Origin: Draconibacterium orientale
Lineage (GTDB): Bacteria > Bacteroidota > Bacteroidia > Bacteroidales > JAADGE01
Direction of reading: 5' to 3'
NCBI GenBank assembly: GCA_022729995.1
Contig: DZBS01000026.1
Location: 1-33,018, forward strand
DNA length: 33,018 nucleotides
Positions 6,868 through 13,886 of this stretch are shown here, one piece after another; the stretch's first letter is position 1, and each line of letters begins with the position of its first letter. Under the pieces are notes generated by a model that searched no databases, was not told where the DNA came from, and worked only from the letters and a program-made list of their open reading frames with translations. The translations under genes and the position numbers were made by a program.

Positions 6868-9669
6868 CTACAATTTTTCTACTTGTTGATTTGCACTTTC
6901 AATAATTTTATCAGCTTCAAGTTTTGCTTTATCGGTTAATTGAGTAGCTTTTTTATCTGCTTCAACATTTAAAGCTTTTGCTTTGTCTTCGGCTTCTTTC
7001 ACCAATTTATCGGCAGTTAACTGAGCTGCTTTTTTAGTAATCGGATTTGTTGCTTGGCTGATAAGCTTATCTCCTTGTTTTTTTGCTTCGGAAATTAAAA
7101 GTTTTCCGGCATTGTCGGCTTCTTTTCTTATTTTATCTGCTTGATTTTTTGCTTCAAGAATTAAAGCATCAGCTTTTTTTTGTGCACTTTCAAGTATTTC
7201 TTTTGCTTTTTCTTTATCAACTCCGGTGTATTTTTCTATAACATCAAGTGTTTTATCTTTTAAATTATCTGTTAAATTTGAACCAAAACCTGTAATTTTT
7301 GGATTATCTACAGTACCTCCTATTTTTACGGAAACAGAAATATTTGCTGGAGAATCTCCGGGAATTTTTGAAAGAACGTTTGCTGCAAATTTTGATGGAA
7401 GTTCTAAATCGGTTTTGTAATCGATTGCTCCGTCGATTTTTTGATTTCCGCCAAATGTTGTTTTTATTCCTGCGATTTTAAAATTTGTAGGTTTTATTGT
7501 AATATTTCCGTCGTCCATTGTATATGAAATTTCAACATCTTTTAAAACAGGGTCGGCAAATTCTTTATATTTTGTTTTATCGGCAATTGCATTAAAAATT
7601 TTATTATTTTTTATACCGATATTATCCGACGAAAAAGTTCCTTTACTGTCCAAAGTATTATAAACAGGCATCATTTCGTTGTCAAGAACAGTTTGTAATG
7701 AAATATTTCCGTTGATTTTTCCGGAACAATATTCGGCAATCGGAGTAAATTTCTTTATTGTAACAAAAGATTTATAAAGAGTTGGAATATCAAAGTTTTT
7801 GAAAAGCAACGAAAAATCTGCTTTCGGTTCCGATTTGTTAACGGCAGTGTATGAACCGTTCATTTCTGTTGAACCTCCAAGCAATTCCATAAATATTTTT
7901 TCGAGTTTTGCAATTCCGTTTTTTGCAATAATTTTTCCTTTGATATTGGTAATTTCCAAATTATCATATTTTACTTTTTTCAAATTTGAATTAAGAGTAA
8001 AATCAATATTTTCGGGTATTTGAATAGGTTCAGAACTTGCAGTTTCGGTAGCCGTTTTATCGGTTTCGGTTGTTGTCGAAGAAGTAGATTCTCCCATAAA
8101 CTCGTCAACATCAATATTATTTGAACTAAAATTGAAATCGGCTTTAAGTAATTCGTTTTTGAAAACGTAGGCGAAAACATTATAAATTTTTCCGTTAAGT
8201 TGAAAATCGCTTTTTGGAGTTTTAGCATCAAATGTTTTTAAATCAACAAATTGAGGCGAAAAGAACATGTCGGCTGTATTTATAATAAATTTTGGCATGT
8301 CCGGACTTATATATTCAAATTTGCTAAGATTTAAATTACCCTCTGCATAAAATTTATCGTAATTTCCGTTGTCGATGTCCGACATTTTTCCTTTAAATTT
8401 TATATCAGCCTGAGCAATTCCTTTAACCGACATTCCTTCATCGAGCGGAATAACATCGGCAATAGAATTGAAATCTATTTTCCCTGCAATTTTACCGTTC
8501 ATATCAATATCTGCCAAAGTCATTTTGGCATAAAAAATTATATCAATAGGATTTTTTGCAATTTCAAAATGTGCTTTTTTAATATCAATAATCATATTGT
8601 CGCCGGTTCCTTCTTCAGCGTCAACTTTCATTTTTATATTAATATTTTCTACAGATTTCGGTAAGTCTGGATATTGAAAACGAGCATTTTCAACAATTAA
8701 ATCTATTCCGAAAGCCGGCATCGAATAATCGTTGTAATTTCCTTTTACATAACCTGTCATAGAAAAAATACCCGATGTTTTTACACCTTCAAAATCTTTT
8801 GCATAAACTGCCGGAATCAAAGACAAAACGGCTTTAAAATCGTTTTTTGAAGCAGAAAATTTAATGTCGGAATAAATATTTGTGTCGGGCATTTCAACAA
8901 ATCCGTCAAACGACATTGCCAACTCGTTCATAGTTAAATTATTTTCGGCAAAAGAAAATTTCCAATTTTTTAAATCTGAAATAATATTTGCTTTATAATC
9001 AACTTTAACTTTGCTTAAATATCTAACACCGTCGTAATCAACAGTAAGTTTTTCGATAACAGTTTTAAGGTCAAGGTTTGATAAATCGCCGACAATATCG
9101 CCTTTCAATTCAAGATTCATATTTTGAATATCGGCAACCATTGCTAATGATTTATCGTCGTAAATTATATTTCCTTTTTCTATTATAACTTTTTTAAGAT
9201 TAATTTTCATTGGAGCTTCCTCTGTTTCTACGGGAGTTTCGGGTGTTGTAGCTGTTGTGTCGGAAATAGTAATATCGTAGTTTGTTTTTCCGTTTTCCAA
9301 AAAAATTACTTTTATTTTAGGTTGAATAAGCGCAATTGTTTTGAGTTTAATTTCGTTTCCGGAAATAACACTCATAAGATTTACACCCAAATCTACATAT
9401 TTTGAATCAAAAAGTGTATCGGTAGCAAAAGTGTCTTTCCCTACAATGGAAATCTCTTTTATTCTGATACTTAAGTTTGGAAAATCTCTGAATAATGAAA
9501 GACTTATATCCGAAAATTTAACAACTGCATTTAGATTATTATTTGCTTGTTCGTTAGCAACTTTTATAATTTTTCCTTTGAATGCCAAAGGAATTATAAA
9601 CATTAATGCAATAATTGAAACTATAATTATTGCAAATATTTTTAGTGATTTAATAAGTATTTTTGACAT
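6868..9669 (-). CDS. AsmA-family envelope protein with C-terminal Ala/Lys-rich coiled coil
   Basis: 933-residue inner-membrane-anchored periplasmic protein of the AsmA/TamB-like superfamily, thought to act in outer-membrane lipid transport or assembly. One transmembrane helix is at about residues 8-29, followed by KIIKVANEQANNNLNAVVKFSDISLSLFRDFPNLSIRI, the typical AsmA N-terminal signature. The long middle consists of repeated beta strands, and DNPKITGFGSNLTD closes the AsmA C-terminal region near residue 800. The last 120 residues are a continuous coiled coil (ILESAQKKADALILEAKNQADK...) rich in Ala, Lys, Glu and Asp; I recall such tails in other Bacteroidota AsmA proteins. A Thr/Glu-rich linker (STSSTTTETDKTATETASS, near residue 530) separates two halves. 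First gene of a minus-strand pair with the OmpA/PD40 gene. Confidence 0.88.
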   Translation of the reverse strand: MSKILIKSLKIFAIIIVSIIALMFIIPLAFKGKIIKVANEQANNNLNAVVKFSDISLSLFRDFPNLSIRIKEISIVGKDTFATDTLFDSKYVDLGVNLMSVISGNEIKLKTIALIQPKIKVIFLENGKTNYDITISDTTATTPETPVETEEAPMKINLKKVIIEKGNIIYDDKSLAMVADIQNMNLELKGDIVGDLSNLDLKTVIEKLTVDYDGVRYLSKVKVDYKANIISDLKNWKFSFAENNLTMNELAMSFDGFVEMPDTNIYSDIKFSASKNDFKAVLSLIPAVYAKDFEGVKTSGIFSMTGYVKGNYNDYSMPAFGIDLIVENARFQYPDLPKSVENINIKMKVDAEEGTGDNMIIDIKKAHFEIAKNPIDIIFYAKMTLADIDMNGKIAGKIDFNSIADVIPLDEGMSVKGIAQADIKFKGKMSDIDNGNYDKFYAEGNLNLSKFEYISPDMPKFIINTADMFFSPQFVDLKTFDAKTPKSDFQLNGKIYNVFAYVFKNELLKADFNFSSNNIDVDEFMGESTSSTTTETDKTATETASSEPIQIPENIDFTLNSNLKKVKYDNLEITNIKGKIIAKNGIAKLEKIFMELLGGSTEMNGSYTAVNKSEPKADFSLLFKNFDIPTLYKSFVTIKKFTPIAEYCSGKINGNISLQTVLDNEMMPVYNTLDSKGTFSSDNIGIKNNKIFNAIADKTKYKEFADPVLKDVEISYTMDDGNITIKPTNFKIAGIKTTFGGNQKIDGAIDYKTDLELPSKFAANVLSKIPGDSPANISVSVKIGGTVDNPKITGFGSNLTDNLKDKTLDVIEKYTGVDKEKAKEILESAQKKADALILEAKNQADKIRKEADNAGKLLISEAKKQGDKLISQATNPITKKAAQLTADKLVKEAEDKAKALNVEADKKATQLTDKAKLEADKIIESANQQVEKL

Positions 9670-9737
9670 ATTTCGGAATTTAGATTTTATAAACCTGTGA
9701 ATGTTATTATTTGGTAAAATTATATAAAAGTATATAG

Positions 9738-9780
9738 CAAATATACAAATATAACGACAAATAGTTGTTATATATTTTTT
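9738..9780. other. Hairpin and tandem TATATTTG boxes in the AsmA/tRNA divergent region
   Basis: ATATAACGAC (9749-9758) and GTTGTTATAT (9764-9773) pair over 10 bases with one G-U, followed by ATTTTTT on the plus strand. On the minus strand two adjacent TATATTTG boxes (9753-9746 and 9745-9738) match the TAnnTTTG -7 element, but I find no -33 box at proper spacing. The hairpin could be an old terminator or part of the AsmA gene's upstream region. Confidence 0.35.
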
Positions 9781-9810
9781 ATTAATTAATAGAAGATTTT
9801 TGCACTATTA

Positions 9811-9840
9811 TTGTGAGAATAATTTTTTTGATTAACTTTG
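9811..9840 (+). promoter_or_regulatory. Promoter of tRNA-Arg
   Basis: TAACTTTG (9833-9840) matches the TAnnTTTG -7 box exactly, with a TTG (9811-9813, in TATTGTG) 19 bases upstream as a weak -33 element. Transcription would begin about 7 bases before the mature tRNA at 9854, a normal arrangement. Confidence 0.55.
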
Positions 9841-9853
9841 CATTCTGAAAAAT

Positions 9854-9927
9854 GGACTCGTAGCATAATTGGATAGTGCTCCTGACTACGGATCAGAAGG
9901 TTGGGGGTTCGAATCCCTCCGAGTTCA
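9854..9927 (+). tRNA. tRNA-Arg (anticodon ACG)
   Basis: 74 bases that fold as a complete cloverleaf: acceptor GGACTCG/CGAGTTC (one G-U), D stem GCAT/GTGC with an AATTGGATA loop, anticodon loop CTACGGA with ACG at positions 34-36, five-base variable loop AGGTT, and T arm GGGGG-TTCGAAT-CCCTC. The outermost anticodon-stem pair is C-A. The discriminator is A and CCA is not encoded (the DNA continues CAT). It reads CGT, and through inosine probably CGC and CGA. Confidence 0.95.
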
Positions 9928-9943
9928 CATATTTGAAAATCAT

Positions 9944-9972
9944 AGCTGTATAGATTTTATACAGCTTCTTTT
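9944..9972 (+). terminator. Terminator of tRNA-Arg
   Basis: AGCTGTATA (9944-9952) pairs perfectly with TATACAGCT (9958-9966) around a 5-base loop and is followed by TCTTTTA. It lies 17 bases after the tRNA and points the same way. Confidence 0.75.
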
Positions 9973-10070
9973 ATGGCTTCTTAGTAAATCTTACTTGATA
10001 AAATGTAATTTTTATTTGTTATAAATTAAAAGTTTTTTTAATTTTATTTATTATTCAAACAGATATACCA

Positions 10071-10544
10071 ATGAAAAAATTATTCTACTTTTTTGTTTTC
10101 GCAATACTAATTTTTAACACTTCTTGTTTTGATACTTGCGAAGATTTAGGCTACACTTTTAAAGATTTACAAGTGAAAAGTTATTTTGCCGATAACAATA
10201 AAATAAATGTTTTTATTGATTTTGAAGCAGTTAAAGATTTACCGATTGAATATTTTACAAAAGCTAAAATAGATCATTCCAAAGAAATTGATTCGGTGTA
10301 TTTTGTTTCAAATACAAGAATGATTGTTGAAATTTTTCTTGAAGGAATTTACGAAGAATCTGCCAAAAAAGATTTGGAAATAATGCTTGAGTTGCCTGAC
10401 AGAGAAGATTATATAAAATGTTCGCATTTTTCAAAATATAAATATTTTAATAATGTGAGTTTTTCGATTAAAAAGGAAACATATACTGTTTACGAAATAA
10501 TAATTGATGATTGGAAAGAAACTGTTATTGAAGATAAAAAATAA
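10071..10544 (+). CDS. Small predicted lipoprotein of unknown function
   Basis: 157 residues. The signal peptide is MKKLFYFFVFAILIFNTSC, with Cys19 as a good lipobox cysteine (FNTSC). The mature domain is about 135 residues of alternating beta-type segments (INVFIDFEA, MIVEIFLEGIY, NVSFSIKKETYTVYEIIIDD) and contains Cys23 and a Cys in YIKCSHF. I do not recognise a family. What makes it interesting is that its last 48 codons occur again at 13138-13283 as a frameshifted fragment in the same orientation, on the other side of the pglCDE-like block. It is followed by its own hairpin (10546-10583). The start ATG is the only one compatible with the signal peptide. Confidence 0.75.
   Translation: MKKLFYFFVFAILIFNTSCFDTCEDLGYTFKDLQVKSYFADNNKINVFIDFEAVKDLPIEYFTKAKIDHSKEIDSVYFVSNTRMIVEIFLEGIYEESAKKDLEIMLELPDREDYIKCSHFSKYKYFNNVSFSIKKETYTVYEIIIDDWKETVIEDKK
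10400..10544 (+). repeat. Left copy of the direct repeat flanking the pgl block
   Basis: The last 145 bases of the 10071 lipoprotein gene, through its stop codon. By eye it matches 13138-13283 with about five substitutions and one inserted base (roughly 96% identity). Homology starts abruptly at CAGAGAAG in both copies. Confidence 0.9.
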
Positions 10545-10545
10545 A

Positions 10546-10583
10546 AACTGTCTGAAAAATAATTCATATTTTCTCAGACAGTT
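10546..10583 (+). terminator. Hairpin after the lipoprotein gene
   Basis: AACTGTCTGA (10546-10555) and TCAGACAGTT (10574-10583) form a perfect 10-bp stem beginning one base after the stop codon. There is no T run after it, so it may act as a weak terminator or as a 3' end protector. Confidence 0.55.
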
Positions 10584-10593
10584 ATAGAAATTT

Positions 10594-10623
10594 AAAAAAA
10601 AATAGTCCCTCGCCGAACGAGAG
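10594..10623 (-). terminator. Terminator of the pglC-pglD-pglE-like operon
   Basis: On the minus strand CTCTCG-TTCGG-CGAGGG makes a 6-bp stem (10623-10607, one G-U), followed by ACTATTTTTTTTT. It lies 40 bases after the last gene's stop, as expected for an intrinsic terminator. Confidence 0.7.
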
Positions 10624-10662
10624 AATTTAAACCTTGCATGACATCCATAAAAAAGAAATCAA

Positions 10663-11784
10663 TTAAAATTGCAGAATTTTTTCTACAACATATTCAAAAT
10701 CCGATTGTTCCGATATAGTTCCTGACGGCAAGCACAAACCTGTTTTGAAAAGACGTTCGGATACGCCGTTTGTGTATGACGGGCAATTTGCAAATACGGG
10801 TTGCAAGTGCATAGGTTTCCATAGCGGACGACTTTCGATATTAAATTTTTCCAAATATTGACGTAAATCCTCCGGCGTTCTTCCGACAGTTGAATCCATT
10901 ATGACAGTTGTTAGCCATCTATTTGAGCGGAATTTAGAACCCGGTTCTTCTGTAAATTTGAATTCTTTGGATATTCCAAGCGTGTTTTTGTAAAAATCAA
11001 AAATTTCGCGTTTTTGTCGAACGCGTTCCGAGAGAATTTCCATTTGTCCGCGTCCGATTCCTGCAACAATATTGCTCATGCGATAGTTGTAACCGATGTG
11101 GCTGTGTTGATAGTAAGGCGCATTATCTCTTGCTTGAGTTGCTAAAAATCGGGTCTTTTGAATGGATTCGATATCATCTGAAATTAATGCACCGCCGCCT
11201 GAGGTTGTAATAATTTTATTACCGTTGAATGACAAAATGCCGTATTTACCAAATGTCCCGAGTGCTTTGCCGTTGTACGTACTGCCAAGTGCCTCCGCAG
11301 CGTCTTCTATAATCGGAATTTCGTAACGTTTTGAAATGTCCAGAATCTCATTCATCATTGCGGGCATACCATACAAATGAACGATAATTATTGCCTTCGG
11401 TTTTTTACCTTTGGAAAGTCTGTCTTTTATGGCTGTTTCCAAAAGTTCGGGAGACATGTTCCATGTTTCGTGCTCGCTGTCAATAAGTATAGGCGTTGCA
11501 CCTACATATACTATTGGATTAACTGATGCCGAAAATGTGAAAGAAGAGACTAAAACTTCATCACCGACTCCGATATTGCTTAATATTAAAGCCAAATGAA
11601 GTGCAGCAGTACCCGAACTAAGAGCTGCTGATGCTTTCGAACCTGTGAATTTGCACAAATCTTCTTCAAATCCGTTCACGTTCGGACCAAGCGGTGCAAC
11701 CCAGTTTGTATCGAATGCTTCTTTTACAAATTTTTGTTCGTGTCCGCTCATGTGCGGTGCCGATAACCAAATCCGTTTATTCAT
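10663..11784 (-). CDS. pglE: DegT/DnrJ/EryC1/StrS-family sugar aminotransferase, PglE-like
   Basis: PLP-dependent aminotransferase, 373 residues, cytoplasmic. In the PglE pathway it converts a UDP-4-keto-6-deoxy-GlcNAc to the 4-amino sugar. Visible features: GSKASAALSSGTAALHLAL (about 48-66, PLP phosphate loop), IPIIEDAAEALGS (about 156-168, with the PLP-contacting Asp161) and SFNGNKIITTSGGG, placing the Schiff-base lysine at Lys190. The C-terminal HLQPVFANCPSY and GLCLPSGTISEQ segments are typical. It starts one base after the stop of the PglD-like gene, so the two are translationally linked. Local G+C is clearly higher than in surrounding genes. Aminotransferases for other nucleotide sugars are similar, so the exact substrate is inferred from the PglC/PglD neighbours. 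Confidence 0.85.
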   Translation of the reverse strand: MNKRIWLSAPHMSGHEQKFVKEAFDTNWVAPLGPNVNGFEEDLCKFTGSKASAALSSGTAALHLALILSNIGVGDEVLVSSFTFSASVNPIVYVGATPILIDSEHETWNMSPELLETAIKDRLSKGKKPKAIIIVHLYGMPAMMNEILDISKRYEIPIIEDAAEALGSTYNGKALGTFGKYGILSFNGNKIITTSGGGALISDDIESIQKTRFLATQARDNAPYYQHSHIGYNYRMSNIVAGIGRGQMEILSERVRQKREIFDFYKNTLGISKEFKFTEEPGSKFRSNRWLTTVIMDSTVGRTPEDLRQYLEKFNIESRPLWKPMHLQPVFANCPSYTNGVSERLFKTGLCLPSGTISEQSDFEYVVEKILQF

Positions 11785-11785
11785 T

Positions 11786-12430
11786 TTATTTTGTTTTTAT
11801 AATTTTTGCAGGAATTCCTACAGCAACACAATTTGCAGGAATATTTTTTGTTACAACACTACCTGCACCTACTGTTGTGTTTTCGCCTATGCTAAGTTGG
11901 TTTATGATTTGTGCGCCTGTTCCAACATATACTTTTTCGCCGATAAAAACATCTCCCGAAATATTTACTGACGGCATAAATGCACAGAAATCGGAAATTT
12001 CTGTGTCGTGTCCTACAGTGCAATTCAAATTCAGAATAACATGTTTCCCAATCTTTATGTTAGTGGTAATTACAACTCCGGCTGTGATTATTGACCCCTC
12101 GCCTATGGTCAAATAGTTTGAATTACCGAGAATTGCACGCGGATGAACAAGTGTTGCGAAAAGAACATTAGGATTTGTGATAGACGATAAAATTTTTTGT
12201 TTTGTTTCAGGCTCGCCAATTGCAATAACTACATACAATTTTTCGGAATAACTGTTCAGGACATTCATTCCGCCTATGTATGGACATCCTTTTACGGTGT
12301 TTGGCGTATTTGTGTTGTCATCAAAAAATCCGACAAAATTCCATTCAAGTTTAAATTCATTAATTTGGTCTATCAAATCGTGAACTTCGCGTCCGAAACC
12401 GCCTGCACCAAATATTGCTATATTTTTCAT
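11786..12430 (-). CDS. pglD: Left-handed beta-helix sugar O/N-acetyltransferase, PglD/NeuD-like
   Basis: 214 residues. The N-terminal half is a small Rossmann-like sugar-nucleotide domain beginning MKNIAIFGAGGFGREV; the second half is a hexapeptide-repeat left-handed beta helix (IGEGSIITAGVVITTNIKIGKHVILNLN...). NCTVGHDTEI contains His141, the expected general base, and the GAGSVVTKNIPANCVAVGIPAKI ending is typical of the family. PglD adds an acetyl group from acetyl-CoA to the 4-amino group of the bacillosamine precursor. The gene begins 12 bases after the pglC-like stop and ends one base before the pglE-like start. NeuD-type O-acetyltransferases are close relatives; neighbours favour PglD. 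Confidence 0.82.
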   Translation of the reverse strand: MKNIAIFGAGGFGREVHDLIDQINEFKLEWNFVGFFDDNTNTPNTVKGCPYIGGMNVLNSYSEKLYVVIAIGEPETKQKILSSITNPNVLFATLVHPRAILGNSNYLTIGEGSIITAGVVITTNIKIGKHVILNLNCTVGHDTEISDFCAFMPSVNISGDVFIGEKVYVGTGAQIINQLSIGENTTVGAGSVVTKNIPANCVAVGIPAKIIKTK

Positions 12431-12442
12431 TTAATTTAGATA

Positions 12443-13048
12443 TTAATTTGAACCATTAAATTTTTCCATGGTTGCAGCTTTTTCAGAATTTACTCCTTGT
12501 GGTACCAAAACACGATAAAACGTTAGAAAAAAGATTTTTAAGTCTAATAAGAACGATTGATTTTCAACATACCAGATGTCAAATTTGAATTTTTCCTGCC
12601 ACGATATCGAATTTCGTCCGTTTATTTGCGCCCAACCGGAAATACCGGGAGTTACAGTGTGTCTGCGAAGCTGTTCCGAATTGTAAAGCGGTAAATACTC
12701 GGGTAAAAGTGGACGAGGACCGATAAATGACATGTCGCCTTTTAAAATATTTATTAGTTGCGGAATTTCGTCTAACGAGGTTTTACGAACAAACTTCCCT
12801 ACAGGAGTAAGTCTTTCGAAATCACCTAATAAAACGCCAGCTTTATCTCTTGCATCGTTCATTGTTTTGAACTTATACACTTTGAAAATTCTGTTGTTTT
12901 TTCCAATTCTTTTTTGAGTAAAAAACGGTTTTCCGTGATTTGCCAATGCGAGTAACACCGTTATTATCAAAAAAATAGGCAATAAGCATACGAATGCTAT
13001 ACCTGAAAAACAAACATCAAACAACGGCTTGATAAAATGTTTATACAT
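12443..13048 (-). CDS. pglC: Monotopic phosphoglycosyl transferase, PglC-like
   Basis: 201-residue bacterial sugar transferase that moves a phospho-sugar from a UDP-sugar to undecaprenyl phosphate at the inner membrane. A reentrant hydrophobic helix occupies residues 11-35 with a helix-breaking Pro24, the same position as in Campylobacter PglC. TQKRIGKNNRIFKVYKFKTM is the amphipathic/active-site entry, and KTSLDEIPQL carries the catalytic Asp93-Glu94 dyad, followed by GDMSFIGPRPLLPEYLPLY and PGISGWAQINGR. Length and residue numbering agree well with small PglC-type enzymes rather than long WbaP/WcaJ. First gene of the three-gene operon. Downstream glycosyltransferases and a flippase are not in the window. 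Confidence 0.88.
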   Translation of the reverse strand: MYKHFIKPLFDVCFSGIAFVCLLPIFLIITVLLALANHGKPFFTQKRIGKNNRIFKVYKFKTMNDARDKAGVLLGDFERLTPVGKFVRKTSLDEIPQLINILKGDMSFIGPRPLLPEYLPLYNSEQLRRHTVTPGISGWAQINGRNSISWQEKFKFDIWYVENQSFLLDLKIFFLTFYRVLVPQGVNSEKAATMEKFNGSN

Positions 13049-13137
13049 CTAATTGTCTTGTTTCACAAGGTTGTTGTTTAAACTCTTGCTTAATTTGATG
13101 CAATAATAAAACTTTATTTTTAAACTGCAAAGTATAG

Positions 13138-13283
13138 CAGAGAAGATTATACAAAATGTTCGTATTTTTCAAAATATAAATATTTTAATAATGTAAGTTT
13201 TTCGATTAAAAAAAGAAACATATACTGTTTACGAAATAATAATTGATGATTGGAAAGAAACTGTTATCGAAGATAAAAAATAA
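13138..13283 (+). pseudogene. Frameshifted 3' remnant of a second copy of the 10071 lipoprotein gene
   Basis: The 146 bases match 10400-10544 with about five substitutions and one extra A in the run after GATT (seven A and one G instead of five A and two G). That insertion shifts the frame, so the remnant reads REDYTKCSYFSKYKYFNN... and then hits a stop after about 35 codons. There is no start codon or signal peptide: the 5' two thirds are missing, and the fragment begins 89 bases upstream of the pglC-like gene. It ends at the same TAA as the intact gene and leads directly into a different terminator hairpin. Confidence 0.88.
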
Positions 13284-13286
13284 ATA

Positions 13287-13319
13287 AAGTCTGCCTAAAA
13301 ATTGGTTTTAGGCAGACTT
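13287..13319 (-). terminator. Terminator of the Cus operon
   Basis: AAGTCTGCCTAAAA (13287-13300) and TTTTAGGCAGACTT (13306-13319) form a perfect 14-bp stem with a 5-base loop. On the minus strand it is followed by TATTTATTTTTTATC. It lies 19 bases after the stop of the HMA-domain gene, the last gene of the efflux operon, and also directly after the lipoprotein remnant. Confidence 0.8.
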
Positions 13320-13338
13320 GCATTTAATCTATATAAAA

Positions 13339-13740
13339 TTAACCGCCGCAAGAATGATTGCAAGGTTTTGTGCTTCCGCAACCCGAACTATTTGTTGCAT
13401 TGTCGGTTTTCATTCTTTCGTATTTGCAACATGCAGGTAAACTTGCATATACAGCATCTGTAGCTTTATACAATTTTGTGTCGTGCCCAACTTTTGCAAT
13501 TTCTGCACTTATTGCGCTAACATTCGTTTTTTCGCTGTTATATTTCACTTCTACCATTTTTGTGTTAAGATCCCAAACGGCAGAACTTACTCCGTCTATT
13601 GCTTTTATAGTTTTTTCAATTCGTGTTTTACACATATCGCAACTTCCTAAAGCCAATATTTTTTCAGTTTTTACTGTTTGTGCATTCGCCATTAATATTG
13701 TAAGGCAAATGAAAATTAGTGTTGAAAATAATTTTTTCAT
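13339..13740 (-). CDS. Exported heavy-metal-associated (HMA) domain protein
   Basis: 133 residues with a signal peptide (MKKLFSTLIFICLTILMANA-Q). The mature protein has one ferredoxin-like HMA domain: LGSCDMCKTRIEKTIKAIDGV with metal-binding Cys34 and Cys37, then VWDLNTKMVEVKY and the second helix. After the domain, residues about 98-133 form a Cys- and His-containing tail (PACCKYERM ... GCGSTKPCNHSCGG), a second possible metal site. It likely binds Cu(I) or a similar soft metal in the periplasm and hands it to the CusABC-type pump upstream in the operon. It starts 146 bases after the cusB stop, a longer gap than elsewhere in the operon, so it may also have its own promoter. Confidence 0.85.
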   Translation of the reverse strand: MKKLFSTLIFICLTILMANAQTVKTEKILALGSCDMCKTRIEKTIKAIDGVSSAVWDLNTKMVEVKYNSEKTNVSAISAEIAKVGHDTKLYKATDAVYASLPACCKYERMKTDNATNSSGCGSTKPCNHSCGG

Positions 13741-13808
13741 AATTTTAAATTTTAAATTTCTTTTTTTTTTGATTGATTTTTAATTTGTAATTGAATTGCA
13801 AATATCTT

Positions 13809-13868
13809 AATAATGTTTTATATAAACTTCGTTTTTACAAAAATATTATTTCTAAATAATGTTTTATA
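13809..13868. repeat. Pair of 14-base direct repeats upstream of the HMA gene
   Basis: AATAATGTTTTATA occurs at 13809-13822 and again at 13855-13868, 46 bases apart, in the cusB-HMA gap. This could be paired regulator sites for the HMA gene, but AT-rich DNA gives such repeats by chance. Confidence 0.4.
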
Positions 13869-13886
13869 ATATTGATAATTGATATT

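Noticed and set aside
9341-9700. 119-residue plus-strand ORF
   Set aside because: It is a shadow of the AsmA N-terminus on the opposite strand, with no signal peptide or motif of its own.
9854-9927. tRNA-Arg as an integration site for the neighbouring sugar block
   Set aside because: No integrase and no second copy of the tRNA 3' end is present; the direct repeats derive from the lipoprotein gene.
11694-12116. 140-residue plus-strand ORF
   Set aside because: It is antisense to the pglE/pglD-like genes, whose families are clearly recognisable; its composition follows from the complement of those codons.
13358-13783. 141-residue plus-strand ORF across the HMA gene
   Set aside because: The HMA protein on the minus strand has a signal peptide and a metal-binding motif; the plus-strand ORF is its complement.
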